From JAKPQD01 sp029572965 (lineage in GTDB: Bacteria; Bacteroidota; Bacteroidia; Bacteroidales; DTGW01), in the NCBI GenBank assembly GCA_035374585.1, contig DAOSPF010000058.1, forward strand, positions 1-22,545: 22,545 nt of DNA. The letters are read 5' to 3'. The translations under genes were made by a program, and so were the position numbers. Numbering within the stretch: position 1 is the first letter of the stretch; the number at the start of each line of letters is the position of its first letter. The notes below the pieces were generated by a model. It was not told the DNA's origin. It did no database searches and was given only the letters and a program-made list of their open reading frames with translations. Positions 7,728 to 14,157 of the stretch are shown piece by piece.

Positions 7728-8618
7728 ATGCGCTATTTAATAATATTCATGCTGCTTTCCATAAACCTAACCAATGGAATAGGCGCTGAACTTAAAAACA
7801 TCCTGCCCGGTAATAAAGAAATTGATGATTGGCAGGTTGTAGATTCTATCCGTACCATAAAAGGCAACCAGTTGTTCGATTACATCGATGGAGGCGCAGA
7901 AATATTTGTCGAATATGGCTTTGTTCAGGCTGTTTCTGCAACATATAAAGACAACGCCAATCGGCAACTTCAGGCTGAGGTTTACGAAATGGCCGATTCG
8001 GCTGCCTCTTATGGGGCATATTCATTCTATTTAAATAGTGAAGGGCAAAATGCCAATGCAGGGCAGGAAGCGCAAATTATTGACTATTACTGCGTTGTCC
8101 GAAAAGGCAATTGCGTGATAGTTATTTCTATCCCTCAGGCAGATGAAGGACTTTTTAAAAGCATTGAAAAATTTGCCAGTGCCATTGCCAGCAAATACAA
8201 CCAAACCAACGCTAAACCAGAGTTGGTTTCCAAAATAGAAAAGGCTTCTATTGCTCTCGGCCATATCAAATACATTGAAGGCTCAGTTGGACTGGGCAAC
8301 ATATATAGGTTTATCCCCGGAAGTGCCATAAAATTCAGCACAGCTGTTTCTTTTTTTATAGATAAAACCAAATGCCTGGTTTTTGACTATAACACACCTG
8401 AAGAAGCTAATAATAATGCTGCAATGGCATTACAAAAAATGCAACAATCCAACCCCGATGTAGCTTTTACTAAAACAGATAATGGATTCTTCTTTACAGA
8501 CTTTAAAAACAACCAGGTAAAAGCGCTGTTGTATAAAAACTATCTGACATTTACCATTGGGAAAGATGTAGAGAAGGCTAAAATTGCGGAAGAGAAGATA
8601 GTGGAGGTGTTGAAGTAG
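7728..8618 (+). CDS. Exported DUF6599 family protein
   Basis: This 296-residue protein starts at the ATG at 7728. Earlier in-frame codons would overlap the preceding gene and hide the signal peptide MRYLIIFMLLSINLTNG. The mature protein contains FDYIDGGAEIFVEYGF (residues 50-65), followed by a repeated alpha/beta fold with SYGAYSFYLNSEG. These are the hallmarks I know for DUF6599, a family without assigned function. It follows a Tat-exported DUF362 gene by 7 nt. I recall this pairing from other Bacteroidota, which suggests a shared role in the envelope, possibly redox-linked, but this is inference. A bidirectional terminator follows 66 nt after the stop. Confidence 0.8.
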   Translation: MRYLIIFMLLSINLTNGIGAELKNILPGNKEIDDWQVVDSIRTIKGNQLFDYIDGGAEIFVEYGFVQAVSATYKDNANRQLQAEVYEMADSAASYGAYSFYLNSEGQNANAGQEAQIIDYYCVVRKGNCVIVISIPQADEGLFKSIEKFASAIASKYNQTNAKPELVSKIEKASIALGHIKYIEGSVGLGNIYRFIPGSAIKFSTAVSFFIDKTKCLVFDYNTPEEANNNAAMALQKMQQSNPDVAFTKTDNGFFFTDFKNNQVKALLYKNYLTFTIGKDVEKAKIAEEKIVEVLK

Positions 8619-8646
8619 AAGATTATGGAAGAATATAGAAGTGTAT

Positions 8647-8677
8647 GGAAGAGAAGAGGAAGAGAAGAGGAAGAGAA
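8647..8677. repeat. Short purine-only tandem repeat
   Basis: The 11-bp unit GGAAGAGAAGA occurs twice exactly (8647-8657 and 8658-8668), followed by a 9-base partial copy (8669-8677). It lies between the DUF6599 stop codon and the terminator and is not coding. Such tracts can vary in copy number by slippage. Confidence 0.85.
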
Positions 8678-8684
8678 TAAAAAC

Positions 8685-8713
8685 AAGAAAGCCAGACTAA
8701 ATCTGGCTTTCTT
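8685..8713. terminator. Bidirectional terminator between convergent genes
   Basis: AAGAAAGCCAGA (8685-8696) pairs perfectly with TCTGGCTTTCTT (8702-8713) around a CTAAA loop. It separates the plus-strand DUF6599 gene from the minus-strand Cys-rich gene that ends at 8718. T-rich ends exist in both directions, though they are short. Confidence 0.8.
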
Positions 8714-8717
8714 CATG

Positions 8718-8918
8718 TTATTTAGCAGGTTTCTTCCCGGCTTTAGCGGTTGAATCTTTTTTGCAGCAAGCAGCTTTTTCTTCTTTCTTGCAGCATTTCT
8801 TGTCGTCCTTCTTGTCACATTTTTGTTCTTTTTTTGCACATTCTTGCGAATAAGCATAAGAGACTGGCACTACGGCTATAAAAGCCACCATTAATATTGA
8901 TACAGCTAACTTTTTCAT
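8718..8918 (-). CDS. Tiny secreted Cys/Lys-rich protein, unknown function
   Basis: This 66-residue protein starts at the ATG at 8916-8918. An upstream in-frame ATG would add 20 residues and overlap the promoter, so it is rejected. It has a clear signal peptide, MKKLAVSILMVAFIAVVPVS, with cleavage likely near YAYSQ. The roughly 40-residue mature part is built almost entirely of Lys, Glu, Asp, Ala and six Cys (27, 34, 42, 43, 51, 52) in repeated C-K-K units: CAKK, CDKK, CCKK, CCKK. Such a composition suggests metal or thiol chemistry or a disulfide-linked peptide in the periplasm, but no named family fits. A good promoter sits upstream and a terminator downstream, which supports a real, independently transcribed gene. 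Confidence 0.8.
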   Translation of the reverse strand: MKKLAVSILMVAFIAVVPVSYAYSQECAKKEQKCDKKDDKKCCKKEEKAACCKKDSTAKAGKKPAK

Positions 8919-8941
8919 TGTAATAATTTTTAAAATTACAA
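8918..8941. promoter_or_regulatory. Inverted repeat over the predicted transcription start, possible operator
   Basis: TTGTAAT (8918-8924) and ATTACAA (8935-8941) form exact 7-bp arms around a 10-base AT spacer. The site lies between the -7 element at 8945-8952 and the start codon of the Cys-rich gene and covers the expected transcription start. It could bind a dimeric repressor. The AT-rich background makes chance occurrence possible. Confidence 0.3.
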
Positions 8942-8944
8942 GTA

Positions 8945-8975
8945 CAAAGCTAACACGTATTTGTTTCATCTCAAA
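8945..8975 (-). promoter_or_regulatory. Bacteroidota-type promoter of the Cys-rich gene
   Basis: On the minus strand, TTTG (8975-8972) is followed after 19 bp by TAGCTTTG (8952-8945). This matches the Bacteroidota housekeeping pattern TTTG-N(about 19)-TAnnTTTG exactly. Transcription would start near 8938, leaving a leader of about 20 nt before the ATG at 8918. Confidence 0.75.
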
Positions 8976-9091
8976 CAACCCGAATGATTATTAACTTTAA
9001 AATAACAGATTTTAATATCTTTTATTATTTTATTACTATTGTCCGGTAAAAATATCAGCACTAAAGTCCGTTAGCAAGTTAGAGTTTGTAA

Positions 9092-9245
9092 GAGGGTGTG
9101 TTCAAAAAGTCAAAAGAAGCTAACCGCAAAGGTCGCTAATTTTTTTTGCAAAGTACGCAAAGTGTTAATAGTCAACATTTAAATATTTGCGTATTGTATT
9201 CTTTCTTTTTGAACTTTGCGGTTAATATTTCTTTTTACACACCTC
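9092..9245. repeat. Nested imperfect inverted-repeat element downstream of nfnB
   Basis: The ends are GAGGGTGTGT (9092-9101) and ACACACCTC (9237-9245), exact over the 7 bp GGTGTGT/ACACACC. Inside lie TAACCGCAAAG (9121-9131) paired with CTTTGCGGTTA (9214-9224) and TACGCAAA (9154-9161) paired with TTTGCGTA (9186-9193). The motif CGCAAA or GCAAAG recurs within the arms. There is no open frame of note. It looks like a small non-autonomous or REP-like repeat that could fold as a long hairpin. It begins 32 nt beyond the nfnB stop and may also end that transcript. Confidence 0.55.
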
Positions 9246-9277
9246 TTGTTGAAATTAGGTTAAAGAATCAATCAATT

Positions 9278-10753
9278 TTAGTTTTTGCTTTGCAAGTACT
9301 CATGAATTCCTTTGGCAGCCCTTCGGCCATCTCCCATTGCAAGGATTACAGTAGCTCCGCCTCTTACGATGTCTCCGCCTGCAAACAAACCGGGAACACT
9401 ACTTTGCATGGTTTCTTCGTTTACTACAATAGTCCCCCAACAAGTAGTTTCGAGGTTGGCAACAGTTTTAGGTACTATGGGGTTAGGTGAAACTCCAATA
9501 CTCACTATTGCCATATCTATATCCAGCTCGTATTCTGACCCGGCTACTTCTACAGGCCTACGGCGTCCTGAGCTGTCTGGTTCGCCAAGTTCAATTTTTC
9601 TCAAAACTATTTTTTTGACCCTACCTTGTTCGTCAGCAATATATTTTACAGGGTTTCTGAGGTTCATAAACTCAACACCTTCTTCTTTTGCATGGTGTAT
9701 TTCTTCCAAACGGGCAGGCATTTCGTCAAACGAACGACGGTAAATAATCATGGCCCTTTCGGCACCAAGCCTTTTGGCTGTACGAACGGAGTCCATTGCT
9801 GTGTTCCCGCCGCCAATTACGGCAACGTTTTTGCCGAATAATACGGGTGTGTCAAAACCTTCTTTATGTGCCCCCATAAGATTTACACGGGTCAGGTATT
9901 CGTTAGATGAAAATACCCCAATATAATTTTCGCCAGGGATGTTCATAAATTTAGGCAATCCGGCTCCGCTGCCAATAAAGAAAGCTTCGTACCCTTCTTG
10001 TTTAAGGTCATCAATGGTAGCTGTTTTTCCAACAATGAAGTTGTTGACAAATTCAACCCCCAACTTTTTCAGGGTGTCTATTTCTTTGTCAATAATGGTG
10101 TTGGGCAGCCTGAACTCTGGTATCCCGTATTTCAACACGCCTCCAAAATCGTGCAATGCTTCAAATATGGTAACCTTATAACCATATTTTGCAAGGTCAA
10201 TGGCAGCTGCCAGTCCGGCTGGCCCTGCACCAATAACCCCCACCTTTTTATTGATTTTGTTTTCAATTTTGGGGATGAAGATATTGGCGCTACACATTTC
10301 GCAGTCTGCTGCAAAACGTTCAAGATTGCCAATGGCAACAGCTGGTTTGTTAAGTTTTTGGACATAAAAGCACTTTGCCTCGCACTGTACTTCCTGGGGG
10401 CAAACGCGTCCGCAAACTGCCGGAAATGCGTTGGCTTCTTTAATTACTTCAATAGCCTTGTTGAATTTACCGGCTTCAATGTATTTGATAAACTTTGGTA
10501 TGTTGATATTTACCGGACAGCCTTCAATACAAGTAGGGTTAACACAATCAAGGCATCTGCTGGCTTCGGCCATGGCCATCTCATTAGACAACCCGAGGTT
10601 GACTTCTGCATGGTTTTTGTTTCTTACCTCAGGAGCCTGCGCTGGCATTACAACCCGTTCTTTGTCGGTACGGTCTTTTGCTTTGAGCTTATTGCGTAAC
10701 TCAAACCTCCACTGTTCTTCACGTTGTTGCTTGATATATTCTGGTGTGTACAT
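9278..10753 (-). CDS. nfnB: NfnB-type large subunit of ferredoxin:NADP oxidoreductase (GltD family)
   Basis: This 491-residue iron-sulfur flavoprotein starts at the ATG at 10751-10753. A longer reading would overlap the upstream gene. The N-terminal part has cysteines for two [4Fe-4S] clusters: CLDCVNPTCIEGCP (Cys67, 70, 75, 79) and Cys114, 118, 124, 128. A FAD-binding GAGPAG lies at 175-180 and an NADPH-binding GGGNTAMDS at 314-322. This is the layout of the glutamate synthase small-subunit family. The partner gene 19 nt upstream encodes a flavoprotein with a [2Fe-2S] cluster, and that pairing is diagnostic of NfnAB (also annotated as SudAB), which couples NADH, NADPH and ferredoxin by electron bifurcation. 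No glutamate synthase large subunit is nearby, which argues against GltD proper. Confidence 0.88.
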   Translation of the reverse strand: MYTPEYIKQQREEQWRFELRNKLKAKDRTDKERVVMPAQAPEVRNKNHAEVNLGLSNEMAMAEASRCLDCVNPTCIEGCPVNINIPKFIKYIEAGKFNKAIEVIKEANAFPAVCGRVCPQEVQCEAKCFYVQKLNKPAVAIGNLERFAADCEMCSANIFIPKIENKINKKVGVIGAGPAGLAAAIDLAKYGYKVTIFEALHDFGGVLKYGIPEFRLPNTIIDKEIDTLKKLGVEFVNNFIVGKTATIDDLKQEGYEAFFIGSGAGLPKFMNIPGENYIGVFSSNEYLTRVNLMGAHKEGFDTPVLFGKNVAVIGGGNTAMDSVRTAKRLGAERAMIIYRRSFDEMPARLEEIHHAKEEGVEFMNLRNPVKYIADEQGRVKKIVLRKIELGEPDSSGRRRPVEVAGSEYELDIDMAIVSIGVSPNPIVPKTVANLETTCWGTIVVNEETMQSSVPGLFAGGDIVRGGATVILAMGDGRRAAKGIHEYLQSKN

Positions 10754-10772
10754 AATTCTTTTATTTTCAATA

Positions 10773-11591
10773 TTATTGCATGTAACTATTTCTGGCAATG
10801 AGTTCAGCATCTTTAAATGTATTTAAACGCATCAGCAACTCGTCAAAGTCCACTTTATGGGCATCAAATTCTGGCCCGTCAACACAAACAAACTTTGTTT
10901 CGCCACCAACACTTATACGGCATGCGCCACACATTCCTGTTCCGTCCACCATGATAGAGTTGAGACTTGCCATAGTAGGTATTTCATATTTCTTGGTAAG
11001 CAAACTGGTGAATTTCATCATTACAGCAGGGCCAATGGTGATTGCGAGGTCAACTTTTTCGCGATTTATAACATCTTCCATGCCTTTAGTTACCAACCCC
11101 TTTTCGCCATAGCTGCCATCATCGGTCATGATAATTACTTCGTCCGAACATGCCCTGATTTCTTTTTCAAGAATGATAAGGTCTTTTGAACGTGCTGCTA
11201 AGACTGTTATAACCCGGTTCCCGGCCTGTTTCATAGCTTCAACAATAGGTAAAAGCGGAGCTATACCTACACCCCCTCCGGCACATAATACAGTCCCTAC
11301 TTTTTCAATATGAGTTGCTTGTCCTAAAGGTCCGGAAATATCAGTAATAACGTCACCTACATTGAGCTTTGAAACTTTGGTGCTTGTTACGCCAACGGTT
11401 TGTACTATTAGTGTAATAGTACCTTTTACAGGGTCTGCCGAAGAAATGGTAAGGGGTATGCGTTCGCCTTTCTCTCCAATCTTGATGATAACAAAATGTC
11501 CTGCTTTTCTTTTCTTTGCAATGCGGGGCGATTCGATAACCAATCGTACAACCTTTTCTGAAAGAAATTCTTTTTCAACAATCTTATTCAT
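10773..11591 (-). CDS. nfnA: NfnA-type FAD/[2Fe-2S] subunit of ferredoxin:NADP oxidoreductase
   Basis: This 272-residue flavoprotein is related to the PyrK/ferredoxin-NADP reductase group. The N-terminal FAD domain carries RIPLTIS (44-50), where the flavin binds. The NAD-binding domain starts with LCAGGGVGIAPLLP (102-115). The C-terminal segment DGTGMCGACRISVGG with a later Cys gives Asp216, Cys221, Cys224 and Cys236, the Asp-plus-three-Cys ligand set described for the [2Fe-2S] cluster of NfnA. It is followed after 19 nt by nfnB, so both subunits would be made from one transcript. The complex would exchange electrons between NAD(H), NADP(H) and ferredoxin in the cytoplasm. SudB is an alternative name for the same family. 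Confidence 0.88.
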   Translation of the reverse strand: MNKIVEKEFLSEKVVRLVIESPRIAKKRKAGHFVIIKIGEKGERIPLTISSADPVKGTITLIVQTVGVTSTKVSKLNVGDVITDISGPLGQATHIEKVGTVLCAGGGVGIAPLLPIVEAMKQAGNRVITVLAARSKDLIILEKEIRACSDEVIIMTDDGSYGEKGLVTKGMEDVINREKVDLAITIGPAVMMKFTSLLTKKYEIPTMASLNSIMVDGTGMCGACRISVGGETKFVCVDGPEFDAHKVDFDELLMRLNTFKDAELIARNSYMQ

Positions 11592-11668
11592 AAATATATT
11601 TTGACGTATTCTAATATTCTATAAGCAAATTGGTAAGTTAACTTTAATTCATTTATAAAGGGGTACAA

Positions 11669-11690
11669 ATATTGAAAAAAAATTCAATAT
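11669..11690. promoter_or_regulatory. Palindrome upstream of nfnA, possible operator
   Basis: ATATTGAA (11669-11676) and TTCAATAT (11683-11690) form exact 8-bp arms around six A. The centre lies about 90 bp before the nfnA start and 47 bp after the preceding gene's stop. It is not followed by a T-tract on the minus strand, so a binding site is more likely than a terminator. Its shape recalls redox-regulator operators such as Rex sites, but the bases do not match that consensus well. Confidence 0.3.
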
Positions 11691-11725
11691 CTATATAGGT
11701 TAAGCCCTTATTTATTTTGCAAAGT

Positions 11726-12205
11726 TTATATTGATTGATTTTTCAAATTTAACTCCATAAAAATAACATCATTGGGATTGCCATTATATCGGTCTATTTC
11801 GTAAAAACTATTTTTATGATATAGATTTATAGCTTTAAATGCATTTTGCTTTACATCTAATCTTAGGTAATGAAGCTTTCGGTGCTTAGCTTCTTCTATA
11901 ACCTTTTTCATCATTAGTTGCCCATAGCCTTTACCTTGTATTGATGGCAACAAATACAAGCATTTTAGTTCGCCAATAAGTTGTTCCTTATTGTAAATAA
12001 ACAAACCAGCTGAACCAACTACGTTATTTTCCTGCATCAAAACCCAAAATCCGCCTCCGGTTTTCACAAAAAACTCATCAATGTTTCGCAGGTTGCTATG
12101 CTTTCCTTCAGGTTCATATGCAAAACCGCATGATTGAAAAGCTTCATGAAAGAAACCGTCAAGTTTATCCTGGTTTGTGGCGCTATAGTCGGTTATGACG
12201 GTCAT
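11726..12205 (-). CDS. GNAT-family N-acetyltransferase
   Basis: This 159-residue protein starts at the ATG at 12203-12205. It overlaps the stop codon of the upstream gene by 4 bases (ATGA), which indicates translational coupling and rules out the longer reading. The acetyl-CoA-binding motif is QGKGYG (residues 90-95), preceded by the beta strand LYLLPSI and followed by the helix LMMKKVIEEAKH. The C-terminal motif AINLYHKNSFYEIDRY is also typical. The enzyme would transfer an acetyl group from acetyl-CoA to an amine on a small molecule or protein; the substrate cannot be read from sequence. The linked VOC-fold gene could hint at a shared small-molecule substrate or a resistance role, but that is only inference. 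Confidence 0.88.
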   Translation of the reverse strand: MTVITDYSATNQDKLDGFFHEAFQSCGFAYEPEGKHSNLRNIDEFFVKTGGGFWVLMQENNVVGSAGLFIYNKEQLIGELKCLYLLPSIQGKGYGQLMMKKVIEEAKHRKLHYLRLDVKQNAFKAINLYHKNSFYEIDRYNGNPNDVIFMELNLKNQSI

Positions 12206-12597
12206 TTTTTCAAATATTCCAGATGCATAGCTTCTCCTATTTCTACAATATGCCCATCGGGATCGTAAAAGCGGAAAACCTGTTGTCCCCATTGTTGTTT
12301 AATTATCGGGTGGATGATGTTTACTTTATTGTTTACCATATTTTGGTATGAAGCATGGATGTCATCTGTTTCAAAATAAATTAGAAGATTATTTTGCCCT
12401 TGCTTTTCTTTAGTCTGTTGTTTTTGGCCATAAATGGTAGAGATTATAGCCTCTGCTTCATGGATTACGAAATGATTTTCAAAGAACACAATGGTTTCAT
12501 ACGATTGTTCTACATTAAGCCCAATGATTTTCTCATAAAAATGCTTTGATACTGTTAAGTTGTGAACAAAAACGATGGTATTGTAAAAAACATTCAT
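12202..12597 (-). CDS. VOC-superfamily (glyoxalase/bleomycin-resistance fold) protein
   Basis: This 131-residue single-domain protein has the vicinal oxygen chelate pattern. The N-terminal strand TIVFVHNLTVSKHFYEKIIGL includes the typical FY-x-x-x-LGL-like segment. The C-terminal strand FRFYDPDGHIVEIGE carries Glu119, the usual metal-ligand position. Members include glyoxalase I, dioxygenases and antibiotic-binding proteins; nothing here decides among them. The middle segment is Gln/Lys-rich (GQKQQTKEKQGQ), probably a loop. Its TGA stop overlaps the ATG of the acetyltransferase gene, so the two are translated as a pair. A terminator-like palindrome separates it from the large operon upstream, so it probably has its own promoter, which I could not identify. 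Confidence 0.85.
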   Translation of the reverse strand: MNVFYNTIVFVHNLTVSKHFYEKIIGLNVEQSYETIVFFENHFVIHEAEAIISTIYGQKQQTKEKQGQNNLLIYFETDDIHASYQNMVNNKVNIIHPIIKQQWGQQVFRFYDPDGHIVEIGEAMHLEYLKK

Positions 12598-12637
12598 TAG
12601 TAAATTTTTTTTGAAAAATTTTTAACCTATAAAATAA

Positions 12638-12682
12638 AAACACACTATATATCTAATGTAGCATTAAATATATAGTGTGTTT
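12638..12682 (-). terminator. 45-bp near-perfect palindrome, terminator of the large operon
   Basis: AAACACACTATATAT (12638-12652) pairs exactly with ATATATAGTGTGTTT (12668-12682). The interval contains a further small stem, TAATG-TAG-CATTA. On the minus strand the stem begins 17 nt after the stop codon at 12700 and runs into a T-rich tract (TTTTTATTTTA), as expected for a terminator of the operon ending there. Confidence 0.75.
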
Positions 12683-12699
12683 GCAATAAAATCATTTTT

Positions 12700-13188
12700 T
12701 CAGAAACCGTCTTTCCCCAAGCGTTGGTAAAGTATTTGAATGCCTGCACATGCCCGGGTGTCGCGCATATCTTTGGGTTTGTACTTTGTTGATAATGGAG
12801 TTATTTCAATGATCACTGTCAATGGCTTGCCTTTAACTGTAAAACCAACGGTTTCGACATAATCATCAGTACTATTGTCATATATTGCTTCTTCGGTTTC
12901 TTTGTTTACAATTCTAAATTGCAACGGTAAGAACCTTGGTTCAACACAAGTGCCAATCTTATAATCACGATTGGGAGGAAGTACGACCTCGTATTTATAT
13001 GTCTGGTGCATCTCGACTACGGTGCTTTTTGATCTTCCAAATTGTTTGAAATCATCGGCTCCGGGGATCCAACAAAACCTGCTTTTATGAAATTCACGAC
13101 AACCTTGTTTTGTAGCTTGTGCTTTACTATTTGTAAAAACAAGCATTGCAGCCAGAAAGGATATTCCAATTTTAAAAACTCTAATCAT
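12700..13188 (-). CDS. Small exported four-cysteine protein, last gene of the sensor-exporter operon
   Basis: This 162-residue protein has a signal peptide (MIRVFKIGISFLAAMLVF, cleavage likely after SKAQA). The mature part has four cysteines, Cys30, 39, 81 and 147, suited to two disulfide bonds. It is rich in predicted beta strand (KYEVVLPPNRDYKIGTC, PLTVIIEITPL). I recall similar small exported proteins in other Bacteroidota with a Cys-x8-Cys start and a YDN segment (here AIYDNSTDDY), but I know no named family or function. It lies 36 nt after the lipoprotein gene and directly before a terminator, so it closes the five-gene unit. It may be a periplasmic or surface partner, or the cargo, of the ABC transporter encoded upstream; this is inference from position. 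Confidence 0.78.
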   Translation of the reverse strand: MIRVFKIGISFLAAMLVFTNSKAQATKQGCREFHKSRFCWIPGADDFKQFGRSKSTVVEMHQTYKYEVVLPPNRDYKIGTCVEPRFLPLQFRIVNKETEEAIYDNSTDDYVETVGFTVKGKPLTVIIEITPLSTKYKPKDMRDTRACAGIQILYQRLGKDGF

Positions 13189-13224
13189 AATGTATAATTT
13201 TCAAAAACTGTTATGGTAAAAAGT

Positions 13225-14106
13225 TTATTTTGAAGTGGTAACAATATTGTTGCGCACTTCATTGATTGCGATTTTTAGTTCATTGAAAAGCTTTTCATCA
13301 ACATTGTATTGTAGTTCAGAGCTTTCAGCTTTAAAGTGGTTTTCTTTATCTTTAACTATTGTTGCTAATTTGTCCGATTCGCTTCCTTTGTCAAGAATAT
13401 CTTTTATTTTTTCTAAGTCAGAAATGATGGAACTAAATTCGGGGTCTTTTTTATACATAGAAACAAATTCGAACATGGTGGCCAAAAGATATTTTTGTTC
13501 GAAGATTTTGTAAATGATGGCCTGACAATCATTGAAGTTTGAAACGCTGTAAGATGAAAGATAAATTGTTTCGATAATGGCCCCGGCCGAAATAAGTGCA
13601 AATACGTTGTTCCTGTTTGCATTTTCAAGGATTTCGGACATGTTAAAATACAATTCGCGCGAAATGAGTATCAGTGAATCGTTATTCGTCAGGTTGTTTT
13701 GTACCCTGTCGAAGAAACTTTCGTCAATAAATTCGTAAACATTGAGCTTTATGGCCAATTCCCTAATTGTTTTAAAGTAGTCAAGGGCATTGGTTTTGTT
13801 TTTGTTTAAGTTTAAATAGGCAAAATCGGCTACATAAACTCCTAAGTTTATAGCCTGAGATTTGTTGTCCGGATATCTTTTTGCGTTCTCGAGCGAATTG
13901 GCTAATTTGGGGTTAATGGTCATTGTGTATGACATGATATCTGATAGCATCTCATCGGGGGCTGGCAATACATAAGAAACGTCAGAAATGCTGTCATGTA
14001 GGGAGTCTAACTCCATTAGTGTTGCAGGGGCTTTGCTATGGCTACATTTGCATTGTGTTAAAGATGTAATTACACCTAAAATTATTGCAATCTTAAGAAT
14101 TTTCAT
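13225..14106 (-). CDS. Helical lipoprotein linked to the ABC transporter, unknown function
   Basis: This 293-residue protein starts with MKILKIAIILGVITSLTQC. Cys19 would be the lipid attachment site, though Gln at the preceding position makes the lipobox atypical; Cys21 lies close by. The mature chain looks almost wholly alpha-helical. It contains the segments LPAPDEMLSDI and NAKRYPDNKSQAINLGVYVADFAY, which I recognise as recurring in a lipoprotein family of Bacteroidota that has no assigned function. The ABC transporter stop lies 51 nt upstream and the four-Cys protein follows after 36 nt. Position and predicted periplasmic helices suggest that it contacts the large extracytoplasmic loop of the transporter, but there is no direct evidence. 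Confidence 0.78.
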   Translation of the reverse strand: MKILKIAIILGVITSLTQCKCSHSKAPATLMELDSLHDSISDVSYVLPAPDEMLSDIMSYTMTINPKLANSLENAKRYPDNKSQAINLGVYVADFAYLNLNKNKTNALDYFKTIRELAIKLNVYEFIDESFFDRVQNNLTNNDSLILISRELYFNMSEILENANRNNVFALISAGAIIETIYLSSYSVSNFNDCQAIIYKIFEQKYLLATMFEFVSMYKKDPEFSSIISDLEKIKDILDKGSESDKLATIVKDKENHFKAESSELQYNVDEKLFNELKIAINEVRNNIVTTSK

Positions 14107-14157
14107 ATTGATAAGTTTTAATTTGCTTTTATTTATTAGCGCTTATTTATTTTAACA

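Noticed and set aside
9146..9490. 114-codon plus-strand open frame across the inverted-repeat element and the nfnB end
   Set aside because: It is half intergenic repeat and half antisense to nfnB; nothing supports translation.
9998..10699. 233-codon open frame on the plus strand inside nfnB
   Set aside because: It is wholly antisense to a gene with clear cluster and cofactor motifs, shows no domain of its own, and is a frame shadow.
9278..10810. Annotating the large flavoprotein as a true glutamate synthase small subunit (GltD)
   Set aside because: No large subunit gene is present and the adjacent partner is an FAD/[2Fe-2S] protein, which identifies the NfnAB pair.
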